Source: Mansonella perstans (lineage: Eukaryota; Nematoda; Chromadorea; Rhabditida; Onchocercidae). Taken from it: a DNA stretch of 35,287 bases. How positions within the stretch are numbered: the first letter of the stretch is position 1; every line of letters begins with the position of its first letter. The position numbers were made by a program, and so were the translations under genes. The notes under the pieces were generated by a model. That model saw nothing but the letters and a program-made list of their open reading frames with translations, had not been told where the DNA came from and ran no database searches. The stretch spans positions 1 through 35,287 of the forward strand of contig JBAMDO010000351.1 in the NCBI GenBank assembly GCA_037074765.1, read 5' to 3'. This document shows, piece after piece, positions 1 through 12,230 of the stretch.

Positions 1-1817
1 TTATAGACTAATCATTAATATAAAGTACATTACAATATTCTTCTAAAAGAACAGTACGCTTACATAATACGTACAGAAAAAAATAGGTAAAGAAGTTATA
101 AGTAAAAATGAAAGTTTTGTTTAAATTCATTTCAAATGATTATTTCCTATCAAATCGTCGTAAAGATTCATTCATTAGTGGGTGGATATGTTGCAAATGA
201 GAAAACTTTTAGATATTATTAGCTTAGTAAAATCTATTTTTTCCTTTGAGTCCTGTATATGAGAAAAAACAAAAAAACATTTCTGGGCTTTGGCTTGTTT
301 TATTTATTGACAATAAAATAAATCAAAATGTATGACTAGAGAATGAAATGATAGCGAAGAGCGAATGAAAACCTTTGGAGGGTCCTATTTTCATAATCTC
401 TAACCTTTTTTTTTTTCCTTTTTAAGGTTTAATTTCATTTTAAAAAGTCAAATTTCAATATTAAAATTTAAATTAGCAGTTCTGCAATTTTCAATCAATT
501 CAATCAAATATATTTCTTGACAAATTCAGACTGCTTTATAAATTTGTCAATCTTGATTTTTCCATGTCACACTTTTTTCTTCATTTTCTTCATGTCAACA
601 TTTTTTTTTCCCATAACCGCTGTCTTGAACAAGTAGATGAAAAGAGCCAAGTGCAAAATTAGAATTGTCCATTTTGATGCTAAAAATTTTCGGTTTTTCG
701 GTGAGCTTAATTTCACTGATGTGCTGATTACTTTAAAAGTTACAGGTTAATTTTAACATTTTTTTTTTCAAATTCAATGGCAAGCAAAATTTCACAACTT
801 TTAGATTTACGAGGTAAGTTGATTTTTTTTTCTATTTCAAAATTTATAAATTAATTTTGGTTTTTGTTTTTTTTTTAATTCAATGGTAAGCGAAATTTCT
901 TTTTGCTTTTAATTTTTTAAATTTCACAAGCTGAGTTGATTTTTTTTGAGTTGATGTCTACCTCTTCATTTGTTCACTTTTTTTCTATATTATTATACGA
1001 TACTTGTGAATCAAATTTTAAAAAGTTTAAATTTCTTGAAATTGCTTCTCATATGTCATAGGTCATTTTTTTTAGAAATATTTCCTGACAAAATAATGCA
1101 ATTATATAATACATCAACAAACTGACAAAAAAAAAATTTCAAAACAATCAGTACAAATGTCAGTGGAAAAAAAACAAAAAAACAAACAAACACACATACC
1201 GTAATATTTTTTATGAGTAAGTCAAACTGATCACATTTATTATTTATTAATTAAAAAGATAAGGAAAGTTAGGTGACAATAATTTGATGAAATGATATAC
1301 TTCAGTTCGTTCTATTATGTTAGCATTAAAAATCGACCAAAGTGTAATTTCCAGTGCTTGAAAGGAAATAAATAAATTAATTGATCAGAAAAATGTAGGT
1401 CGTAGGTCATTATCCAGAAAAAAAAGTGATATCAATATCAAATTATGCAAAGCATGATTGCAAATCAAATTTAAGTAGCATTCTTAATTGTAGCTTGTAA
1501 TATATTAGATGAATCATTTATCTTTCTGAGCTTTAGAAATCCTTAGGAATGCTTAGATTTTTTAAAGATTTAGAAATCCCGGAACACATACACAGACACA
1601 CATACAGTTTCTAAAAAAACACACTATTTCATATATTTTCAACCATTGCTTTAATGCTAAAAAAAAAAAGGAAATAGGAAGAGATCACAAAAAAAAAAAA
1701 AAATTTCATACAAAATTAATGATACTATTAATTGACAATATTAGTTCTGCTAATTTTTGAAATTGCTAAAATTTATAAACATTTCAAAAATACATTTTCA
1801 AGAAATAAATTAAAAAA
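1..1817. other. 3' flank of the beta-catenin-like gene, no gene seen
   Basis: This AT-rich stretch has many T and A runs and stop codons in all frames; no exon with splice signals was recognised on either strand. Minus-strand transcription of the neighbouring gene would run into it. An ATTAAA-type poly(A) signal is readable on the minus strand at 1650-1655, about 165 bases past the stop codon, and could end that transcript. An imperfect direct repeat at 769-950 is listed separately. Confidence 0.6.
769..950. repeat. imperfect direct repeat pair
   Basis: Two related segments, about 769-830 and 877-950, share in the same order the phrases TTCAATGG(C/T)AAGC(A/G)AAATTTC, TTTCACAA and GAGTTGATTTTTTT or a close variant. 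They look like an old local duplication with insertions. No function can be assigned. Confidence 0.5.
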
Positions 1818-4800
1818 TCACAGGATTGGTGTAAATGAAACCATCGTATCGGATTCCGTTGTTAAATGGAACAATAAAAATTGAGCTGCTGAACCTGAAA
1901 TGACTAAAAAATATGAGTAAAATTTTACTTGCTAAGAAACAAATTAGTGCAAAAATTAAAATTTATTCAAATTCAAATTGAAAATTTTAATCAGGCTCAA
2001 TATTGCGCTAATTCTTTGCAAATTTAACTACTGAAAATCAAATTTATTGTTTGAAATTCTACCATTTTCATTCATTTGAATTGTTAAACTTCGTACAGCT
2101 TCCACTAAGGTGCAATCTTTGGAAAGTAGTTCACGAACAGCTTCATCCTTGATAACAAACATCAGGAAATCAATGGTACACTTGACAACATCGGCATCCT
2201 GACAACCCAATAATAGATCCCAAATTTGATATGAACTACTAAAATATCAACAGCACAAAGTATTTCCGGTTCAAGTACAGAAAACAAGAGTTGAAGCATT
2301 TGTGATTTTAAAAATTTTACAAATCAAAATTCTCCATTGTAGAATATTGTGATTTCCTTGATTGAAAAATTATTAAAATTAAGCAGAAATATAAATTGAA
2401 ATTTATCCATATATATCGTAAAGTTAAAAAGATTAAAAGATATTTGTAAAAAAGTTATAAAACAAAAAAAAAAATCACTTTAATTAGTGCTATTTAGAAA
2501 ATGGTAATTTTTTTTTTCATTAATTACCTATGTCTTTTCTGTAATTAATTGTTTAAAACAACACAACACAACCTACCAGGAATATCGGATAGCATTACCG
2601 AAATTAGTATTACAGTTTGATAAAGAGATCAGCAAACTGTAAGATTTCTGAATTATTGATTTCTTCTGAAGATTTCCTTTCTCCTCATTCTGTAAATGAA
2701 AATGAGATTCAATTTAAGAAATTATTTGCTTTTTTTTTTGATCTTTCTGTCTTACAAATTTAAAAAATTAGCAGTACATGCAGAAGAAAATAATTTAAAG
2801 GTAACTATAAGAGAAATAATAATACAAAAAGATATGGAACAGAATAAAAGTACTTCCAAAACAAAACAATTTAAAGATACCTATAGAAAAAAACAACGTA
2901 AAAATATTTATGGAACAAATAATGTAAACATATCCATGAAAAAAGTACTGTAAGGATCCTAACTTATGGGACCAAATATATTTAAAAAAAAAAACAACCA
3001 ATACAATGAGCAATATTATATTAAAGCGCTAAATTAATTATAAAAAAAAAACCACAAAATGTAAAGTCCATACTATCACATAATTCATTGACACAAGTCT
3101 TATCAGTTACGTAAATGAATTTATCAACCTTACTGTATGAGCAAAAAAAGAAGAAAAAAATATACTTCTATAGTATTAGCAGTTGTAGCGATAATTTCAA
3201 ATAAAACATCGGTTAAAGAATTATTATCAACGCTGATGTCAAACAGTATCGGAGGATGATTTAATTGATCAGCATCGATCAATCGTGCGAATAACTAAAA
3301 AATTGCAATTTTTTTTTAGAACGAATAAATTTTATTCCTATCTTTTTAGAATTGATTATTCCTAAATTACAATCATATTTTCAAGCTGATACTATATCAC
3401 TGTTGATAATGATAATAATTAGAGCAACAACTTTATCACAAATTATCATTAATTAGTGATTATATTTCATTCATACGAAGTAAAGAAAGTATTTCCAGGT
3501 GTTTTTAATAATAAAAGAGTTGTTATGATAATGTAAATAATGCTAACGCTGATAAAAGATATTCAGGTTGATGATATATAACCAAAAATAATAACACTTA
3601 CGCTCATTACGTGTAAACGTGAACTGAGATCAACGGGATGAGCAAGTTCATATAAAAGTAAACTTGGAGCTCCTTCAAATGTTATCAACTGAAATATCAA
3701 TCCTAACAATATGTTTTTTTTTCGCAACACGTTTAAGACTATTCCAATTAATAAATTAATTATGATTCTTTCTTAGACAAGAATAAACATAAAGGTATAT
3801 ATATATATATATATGTACATCCGTCGTGGCTTAGCTTTGCGAACGAAAATTTTCTGCAATATTTTTTTCCTATGGTCATTCACTTTAAGTTTGTTAAATA
3901 TTATCAAAAGTTTCGTGAATTTTCGCAAAATTTTAAAAATTTAAAAAAATTTGAGATTGAATATCTATTGAGTAATTTAATGTCAATGCTGATAAAAGAT
4001 ATTAACATTAATGAATGCAACAAAGAATATAAAATTTAACATTCATTATACGTAAACATGAACTGGCAACAATATATATGATAATTTTGATAAGAGAAAA
4101 ATTCAACACTTACTCGCTTCCTGACATTAATATTACGTTCCGGTGAAGAACAACCACCTGTAAAAACGTGTAATGACCATAGCATTGAAGAAATTAAATT
4201 TTTTACCACAGTTTCATCACGTCTTTTGTGGTATGTTTGCAACAAATTAATCGTTCCTTCGATAATACCACAGTCAGCTATGAAATCCTGAAATTATCTA
4301 GACTTTGAAAGTTCATATAATTACATGAAAATTTTTTGAAAAAAAAATTAAAATTTTCATATATATATATATGATATTTACTCGTTCCGCAAGATTAATA
4401 TTAATACCCATAAAATTTACCCTAGAAAATAGTTACCTCAAAAATTACCTTATTAGCATTGGAAGAACCATTGCAAGTTGCTGATATATTCCCGAGAAAA
4501 TCGAATCCAACATGTAAGAAATACGGATTATTACGAAAAACACCCATCATACTAAGTGTTCGACTAATTGTTTCACGTAAATCAGCATTTCTCACACCAT
4601 CTACATCACTAACCACTCGCAAGCAAAGCATAACGTCAAGAGCAACACGTTCGGAGCAATTTGGATTTGCTAGAAGATATGATATGGCCTGAAATATCAA
4701 AACTAACACTAATTAAAATTTAAATTCGCTCGAAAAATCATTTGCTTATCTCAAATCACTTTTTGTCAATTCATGCATTTGAAATATATATGCCAATAGA

Positions 4801-7800
4801 TTAATTAATATCTGAACTAATAAACAATTCATTATTAGACAAATTTGCATAAATTACAGATATATCATCAATTATCAGTGATAATGAAAGCATATCATTG
4901 ATTATCCCCACTTTGTTGTTTTCTTCATCAAAATTTCAACATTAAGTTAATCCAACATACAGAAAATCCTTTCTATACTTTTTCTATAACTCTTTCATTC
5001 GTTCCTGATCATTTATAATAAATTGCCTTACCTTAACTCCATCAAGTTGAACAAATTTCTTAGCATAGGAAAGATCAGTTGAGCAAACCATAGCAAAAAT
5101 TGCCCGAACTATCCTATAAACCACCGATTCATTTCCCTCTTTCTTCAATAACCGTAACAAAAGCTGAATGCCACCTTTTGATTCGAATGATTGCTATAAT
5201 TTTTTTTTCTTGTTAATTTAATTTTAATTTTTGAATAAAAAGAAAATGCTCTTTTTTCCCTTTTCCGTTTATTATATGAAAAAAAAAAGTAGTGAAAAAT
5301 AATATCAAAGACCATTTTCTCCGGCTCATGCTACTACAATGATATCAAAATGACTTCTTCGAAAATCACTTGACCTGAATTAAAAAGTCAATAAAAATGT
5401 CACTCTGAATTCATTTATTTACCCTGTTTTAATTTAGTATTTCCATGCGGAAAAAAAAATCCAAAATAAAGAGAAAATATGATTTGGATCTAAGGAAAAA
5501 TGTCATCATAGGAATTTGGCAAATGATTAGTTTGTAGAGGAAAATTTTCAGTTTAATTTCGATTACTGTAAACATACATTACAAATAATAGTTATATAAA
5601 AGTAAATATATCACTGTTACTAACCCTCCACGTATCGCTTCCATTAAAAACACGTCGAAGAAGATCAAAGACGTATTGTTTTGATTTATAAGTATTAATA
5701 AAGTACTGATCACCCTTTTCATCCATTTCTTTCATCACACGTGTTGTACGGGCGAGAATCTTAAATATGAAAAAAAATACAATTTTTGAAATTTAATTAA
5801 GCAAACAAATCAAAATTTCCACATAAAAAAAAATGAACATATATGATAGATAAAATTAGTAGAAATGTTTCAATGAATAAATAAAAAAATAAATTTTTAC
5901 TTGTTCTTTAATATCTTTTCCATAACGATGTCGTTCTACCATTCCAACCAATGAATGTACGGTATTTAAAGCATACTTACAAGATTTTTGCACCGGACTG
6001 AAAATTTTTTCACAAAACTACTACATGCAAATGATTTAAATCCAATTAAACCCAATATCAAAATTAATTACGTATTAAAATTTAAATACAAAATAGAAAA
6101 TTATTTTAATTCTGAAGAGAATTATTAAATTGCTATCACAAGCAATATAAATCATACCGATTATCATCATAACATGACGATAAATGTCATATAAAAAATA
6201 ACAGGGAGAATTGTTGGCAAAATATTTAGCGTGTAAATAAGTAAATAATCTAATTAATACTGCTTACTTTAACAACAAGAATTAAATGAAATAGCATAAT
6301 TTTGTTGTTGAAATTTTTTCTTAATTTGTTGACAAACAAACGATATTTCTAGCATAAACAAAAAATGTTTCAAATAGTTTGAAAGTAAATAAAAAAAAAA
6401 AAAAAAAAACACTAACTCCATCCATCGTACAAACGTTTCCAATAATTCATCCGGATAATGTATCATCCACTTAAAATAGTGGATTTAGTAAAAAACAATT
6501 ATTAAAAATTTAGCAAAGAATTTTCAATGTTAAATTCATGCAAAACTGTTTATTTATCGTTTCTTTGCTAACTATTAAAAATGAAAAAAGAAGAAACTGC
6601 AAAGATTTATTTAAACAATTTGTTGCCTATACAATTTTTTCAACAATTCAAGAAATAAAATATTAAAAATACGAATAATACGAAATTACCTTTGACATTA
6701 TTTGTTTCGTTTTACCATCAGCAGAGAATCGTGTCATTATTCGTAAAACTGTTTCCACTATCTGAAATAAATTATTTAAACTTATACTTTACATAAAGGT
6801 TCTCACAAATGCAAAACTTTACACTAAAGTCGATGAATATACTATAAACAGTTTAATTTTTATAATTGATAAGTTTATCAGTTTTTAATTATTTGTACCT
6901 AATATCTCTATCATATTTCAATGAAAGTAATTAAAGTTTGAAATTTGGAGGAAAAAAAATGTCTTTTTTTGTGTGAGAGGTCCAGGTTTCGATCACCACC
7001 GGCTCAGCCCATAACCCTTTGCAAACTTTGATTTCTCAATTATTTGTTATGTAAATCCCTATCACAGCGAATTGAATTTCCTCCTTTGGGAATAATTACA
7101 GATACTTTTAATACAATTGTTTTATTTTTAACTTTTTAAATAAATTTTAAAATGATAAAAAAATTGAGCAAAACGCTAACATCATCTTCGGTATCATTTT
7201 GTCGTAACCAACGCTGTATCAATGTTTTCATCATTTTTTCCAACTTATCCATATCAGCATGCTCAAAATCATTCCTTGTTGCCATCATAAATACCGCGCG
7301 TACCATTTCCTGTGCTACTTTCTGCAAAAAATTTAAATGCTGAAAAATGGAAAGATGGAAAGTTGATAATTAGTAAGTTGAAAAAATGGCATTCATTTAT
7401 AACAAAATACAATTCTGAACTGTAAAAAAGAAATTAAACTTGCAAAAAATAAGCTTTTGGGATAATTTCGAAATGTATATATTGGTCGTTATTGATCAGA
7501 TTTATCAGCATCAATATAGAAAGGTTACTGCCAAGAAATTTGAATTGCTTTTTTTTTTTTTTTAATTTTTATTATTGATAAAAAAAAATGATGAAAAATG
7601 ATTTTTTCACATTATAATTTATTTGAATAATTTAAGTTTTTTTTTCTTTTCTTAATTAAATACGATTACAGAGAGATATTTTTTGCAAGAAATTAATGAT
7701 ACGTAAATGTTAATTCTCTGGAGCATTTCTGGATTTGTCATTTTTGGACAATGACTTTTCTGCAGTTTGTCATTTTTAGAGAACGATGATTATTGGGAAG

Positions 7801-9278
7801 TGAAGAAATGGAAGTAATCTGCGGGGACGGTCTGTTTTTTCCGTAACTGATGATAATCTGCCGTAATGGTCCTGATGAACTGTGACAAGATAATGCACAT
7901 AGCCGCTAATAGAGAGAATGGCTTGAGAAATTTTTCACTTTTATTTATATACCTACCTTATCAGTATTGTTCACATGAGCAGTTATTTTTTCAATGTATT
8001 TGTTGACAGTTTCAATGAATTTAATATGATCCGGTCCAATATTCTCGACACATGATGATGATGATGATGGAGCTGATGTATGCATTTGTGCTCTCTGAAA
8101 CAATGTAATAGTATGTTCGATATTAAACATTATGGTGATGTTTGAAAATTCATTAGGCTTAATTAGTTGTAAACAAAATCAGTTACAACAGTCATTTTGA
8201 AATAATTAATTAATTGGTATTCTTTCATCACGTTGTAAATTTCATATCTTTCAAAAGTTTCGAGCAAAACATACCAAATCAGTTAATTGTCTAAGTTCGG
8301 TAATTTGTGTATTAACACTTAGCATACTCATATCTTCTGTTGCACTACTTATATGGCTCATTCGAGACATTGACATTACTGATGAAGGCTGAAAAGAAAA
8401 AATCGAATGTATTTTAAATTTCAATTGTCTAACAAATTTTGTATCATAAATTTTCCAGCAAAACGTATCAGCATTTGAAAATTTATATATCATAAAAATT
8501 TTTTCGCAAAACGTATCAGTAAAATTTGCTCGTCTTTTATTTTTAAATTATAAAAGAAATTGCATTAAGCAGTTAAAAACATACCGCCGATCCGGTCCTG
8601 TATTGTTGTTGGTGTGGATAATTGATGAAACGATGATCGTTCATCCAAGCTTGAGTATTCATTATTTTTCGATTGTCAACAGTTGGTAACATTCGTTCAG
8701 GATACTGTGATTGTGATAATGCTTGTGATTGTTGTTGTTGTTGTTGTTGGGATAGTTCACATTTTATTTGTTGTATCCTCATTGGACTACTTGGCATTGA
8801 TATTGATGGATATGGTATGCTAAAAATTAAAATGATTTCAAAATAATTACCAAAACAAAAATCTCTTTCAAAATAAAAAAGTATCAAAAAAAAATATTTC
8901 AAAATAAAAAAATAAATTAATTCAGTAATTAAATAAAATTGTAGATAAATCTGTTTTATCATTTTTGTATTTTTAATTTTCACAGGAAAAAAAAAACACT
9001 CCCACTCATATTTTTCTAAAAAAATTTTTAAAAATTTCATCTTTAATTTTATTTAAAAATAATATATCGAAGGAATGCTATTACTGTGATGTAGGATAAT
9101 GTGGTATCGATGATGAACTGTAGTAATCCGCTTGATGATGATGATGAGATTGTTGTGGTATGTTCGATAATGACGATTGATCATAAGATGTTGTGGGTAT
9201 TTGTAGATCGTATATTGTCGAAAGTTGTTGTTGTTGTTGATCTGTTGAATAAGCTGCTCCATGACATGATGTATCCAT
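1818..9278 (-). CDS. beta-catenin-like armadillo-repeat protein, 17 exons, 784 aa
   Basis: Exons read on the minus strand: 9278-9085, 8819-8585, 8388-8275, 8094-7957, 7339-7181, 6761-6690, 6469-6417, 5997-5901, 5759-5625, 5193-5032, 4688-4449, 4287-4114, 3688-3602, 3294-3166, 2689-2577, 2238-2063, 1894-1818. All introns are GT-AG, the phases agree and the sum is 2355 nt, giving 784 residues (human beta-catenin has 781). Residues 1-180 are low-complexity (poly-Gln, HHHH, Ser/Thr). Residues from about 190 to 750 form an armadillo array that aligns by eye with beta-catenin: FESKGGIQLLLRLL matches the SGG-PQALV repeat, DFLGNISATCNGSSNANK matches GILSNLTCNN, and LWSLHVFTGG matches ALRHLTSR. The tail ends in FTPIL. 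No DSGxxS phosphodegron is visible. Beta-catenins serve Wnt/TCF transcription or cadherin adhesion. Which nematode paralogue this is (BAR-1 likeliest, else WRM-1, SYS-1 or HMP-2) is unresolved. The fifth exon could start at 7321 instead of 7339, and the last donor (2063) is the weakest call. Confidence 0.85.
6971..7013 (+). repeat. tRNA-derived fragment, possible SINE remnant
   Basis: In an intron of the beta-catenin-like gene, antisense to it, lies a GC-richer segment reading GTGTGAGAGGTCCAGG then TTTCGATCACC. This resembles the 3' half of a tRNA with a B-box (GGTTCGANNCC type) carrying one inserted T, followed by a pairing-like CCACCGGCTCAGCCC. No matching 5' half with an A-box lies upstream, so it is not a tRNA gene. 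A truncated, decayed tRNA-derived SINE or tRNA pseudogene is the best reading. Confidence 0.4.
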
Positions 9279-9284
9279 GTCAAA

Positions 9285-9286
9285 CT
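9285..9286 (-). promoter_or_regulatory. acceptor AG just upstream of the start ATG (candidate SL trans-splice site)
   Basis: On the minus strand the sequence AAATTTTGCAG|TTTGAC precedes the ATG at 9278, leaving a 6-base leader. Nematode mRNAs are often trans-spliced to a 22-nt spliced leader a few bases before the start codon, and this site fits. It could instead be a cis acceptor from a non-coding first exon. An in-frame upstream ATG at 9302-9300 would add eight residues if transcription started further out; the acceptor argues against it. Confidence 0.5.
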
Positions 9287-9825
9287 GCAAAATTTTTTTC
9301 ATCAATTTCCTAGAATCATTATCACGCTTTTTTTTTGTGAATTGATAACTAAATTATAGATTGAAAATTTCAACGTAACATTAGTGTAAGCTTAAATTTG
9401 ATATGTAAAAATAGTTTACGTGAAACTTAGCGTATGTTACGATAATTTGTCAAATGAAATTTGTGTAAGCTGTAATTGAATCATGATAACAATTTTTTTT
9501 TTTTTTTTACTTTTATTTTATTACTTGTAGGAAATAAAAAAAAAAAAAAAAAGGTCGCTTAAAATTTTTTTATCAATTAATAAAAATTCAATTTTGGAAA
9601 AAAAAAAATTGCCATTTTAAATTTAAAAGTTTAAAAAATTTGAAATGCCTCATTTCTTGTCCCACGTATGTGTGTGTGTATGTATGTACCCAACCAAACC
9701 TAAGTTTGACAAATGATCATTGATCATTCATTCATCATTTATGGGATTTTTTACCGTTTTACCCTTCGAAAACTGGACATTAGATTTTTCTACCTCTTTC
9801 TAGTATGGTATGTCAAATAACTTCC

Positions 9826-9870
9826 CTCTCTCTCTCTCTCTCTCTCTCCCTTTTTCTCTCTCTCTCTCTA
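9826..9870. repeat. (CT)n microsatellite, interrupted
   Basis: CT dinucleotides run from about 9826 to 9848 and, after a short CCCTTTTT break, to about 9869. This is a pyrimidine tract about 550 bases upstream of the beta-catenin-like start codon on the opposite strand. On the gene's own strand it reads (GA)n, a form sometimes found in promoters. No specific factor site is claimed. Confidence 0.8.
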
Positions 9871-10794
9871 TCCTTCCCTCTTGTCCTTATTGGTAAAACA
9901 TTAAGTCCACAAAAGAATAGTAATTATTTTTAATTTCATTTTATCTTCAAAAAATCAACAAATGTCAGCCCATACATACCATAGAACCACATGCTATATC
10001 ATTATTCGTTAATGATACGATATGTTAAAAAAAATTTTTGAAAATTTGAAATATCGTATAACATCATTGAATGATAAAATTTGTCTTATTTCTATTTCTC
10101 GTAATAAAATTACCGAAATTATTGAATATTTGAAAAAAAATTTAAATGAGGAAAACTAAACGACAAACTTTTGATTAATCGTAATTTTCATTTGAAGATT
10201 TTTCAAAGTAATCATAATTGCATGTATAATTTTGCTAATCAGAATACAATTTCGATTTTAGATGAATTTTAGACGATTTCGATTTTAGATGAATGAATAT
10301 TTCCGGTTTTTATGGTATGGTAAAGTTTAATACTTTTAAATGTATAGATATATAGTATTATATATTTTTGATAATATTAATTCTAAAGGAAAAAATAAAC
10401 TTTTTAGTATCATCCGTGTATTATTTTTACAATTTACAATTAGGATTTGATAAAAAAAAAAAAAAAAAAAACCACCTAATGGAATACTTTTTTTTGCGAA
10501 AAAGAAAGAATATAAATAGGAGACAATAGAGCAGCAGTTAGATATATTTGTAAGTTTTTTTTTAAATAAACAACCAATTTATAAATATTTTTTGATATTT
10601 TTACTAATTAATTATGCAAATTTTTTTAAGGTATGAAAAGGCAAGAAAAAAAGGTATAAATAATAAATGGATAATAGTAAAAAACCAAAATTGATTGAAT
10701 TGAAGAATGCAATTTATTTTACCCATCACAAATAACCATTTTACATTTTTCAAATTTGAATTTATGCCCGGTTATTTTAAGAATGTGTTAAGGA

Positions 10795-11200
10795 CATTAC
10801 AAAAATTAGAAGGAAAAGAAAGAGAAAAAGTTGATAGAGTATAATGGAGGGGAAGTGGAGAAAATGGAGAGTAAATAGGATGCTAAATGAAATAAAATAA
10901 AAATGAAGAAATGAAGAAAAGGAAAAGAATTGGTTGGTACTTAAAGAAGAGGTCAATAGTGTTGTAAAAAGATACGAAAAGAGAGTAAAAAGAAGAGGAT
11001 GGAGAGGTGGAATGACGAAGAGAGCGAAGGAAAAGAAAGGAAAAGAGAAGAGGGAAGAGGAAGAGGAAGAGGAAGAGAATGTGGAGGAAAAGGAGGAGAA
11101 GGAGGAAAGAAAGGTTTGAGCCTCAAATTAACCCGCCAAAAATTGAGGAAGAAGAAATGGCGGAAGGAAGGCAGGAAGGAAGGAAGGACACGGGGGGAGG
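10795..11200 (+). repeat. polypurine (A/G) island
   Basis: For about 400 bases the plus strand is overwhelmingly purine. It changes from A-rich in its first half to GGAAGA/GGAAGG repeats near 11050-11110 and 11160-11200, ending in CGGGGGGAGGGG. Overlapping plus-strand ORFs (for example 10934-11119, Glu/Lys/Arg-rich) follow from the composition and have no recognisable domain. Mirror-like purine tracts can form triplex DNA; that is inference. Confidence 0.7.
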
Positions 11201-11772
11201 GGAAAATGCCACCTGTCGCAAATTCATCAATAAATATATTTTCATATTCATGATGTATATTAGATAAATAATTCTAATACATTGATATTTTTCTTAAATA
11301 AGTTATAATTAACTTTGATATGTATGCTATTGCACGTATCAAATAAATACATATATGATAGCGTAATTGAATTTTAGTTTTCTAACATAATTAATGTAAA
11401 TTATTAATAGAAATGTAAATTAATTAAATTGCAAAAGTAATTAATTGTAAATGCAAAGAAATACAAAATAATGCAATTAAATGAACGCTATTTTCAAATG
11501 CATTTGATAATTTAAATTTGAAATTACATTTTTAAAAAATTGTAAATTTTTTTTTTTTTTTTTTATTTGAAATTATATTTTTTTTTTTTTACAACATATA
11601 TAAACAATATACATTTGTTGAATGAGCATAAAATTTTATGTTAATGAATAAATTTTTTTAATGAAATGATAATTAATTATTTTTTTTTGGAATAAATCTT
11701 ATCAAATAATTAGATTTAAAGATTATTACTAAAGTGAAAAAGTATGAAAGAATTAAATTCATTAAATAGTTA

Positions 11773-12230
11773 GGTTCATATGAAGGAAATTACGTAATTT
11801 TATACGTCTTATTGCAATTTTTCTCCGATAATGATCAATAAATAATGAATTCTAGAAAGAAGTAAAAAAAAAAGAGAAAAACGTTTAATTAGCAAACAAA
11901 AAAAATGCATCAGAAAGTAATCATCGTTCATATGGGAGGAAATTATGCACGACACGTGTTTGTCTTTTATATTGTCACATATCATATGGGAAGAAATACG
12001 TGACACGTATGACACGTGTATGGTTCATATGGGAGAAAATTACATGACATATGTTTGTCTTATATGTCGCTACATATATATATGTATATATATACAAATT
12101 ACTTTTTATAAATCTTTCTATTACATTATGTTTTATATTGTTAAGCTTTTAAATTTTTAAATTACCAAAGTTGGTAGATTAGTATCAAAGAGTTCATGTT
12201 GATAATTCATATGGAAGAATTATATATATA
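11773..12230 (+). repeat. decayed minisatellite, CATATGGGARGAAATTA unit
   Basis: At least four related units occur: 11773 (GTTCATATGAAGGAAATTAC), 11926, 11981 and 12023, with a partial one near 12207. The three central copies (11926-12075) add GACACGTGTTTGTCTT-like tails, and two of them hold the palindrome CACGTG. Spacing is about 40-55 bases. These are diverged tandem copies; no coding potential was seen. Confidence 0.7.

Noticed and set aside
422..436. GGTTTAATTTCAT, which resembles the start of a nematode spliced leader
   Set aside because: It matches only the first nine bases and lacks the CCCAAGTTTGAG part and the following donor and Sm-site layout.
2696..2953. 85-codon plus-strand ORF overlapping the beta-catenin gene
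   Set aside because: It lies in an intron, beginning just outside a minus-strand exon, and is rich in Lys, Asn and Ile from AT-rich codons, with no motif.
9101..9313. Plus-strand ORF opposite the first beta-catenin exon
   Set aside because: It is the antisense shadow of the Gln/His-rich coding exon.
10934..11253. Overlapping Lys/Glu/Arg-rich and Gly/Arg-rich ORFs
   Set aside because: Three frames are open at once because the strand is nearly all purine; this is composition, not coding.
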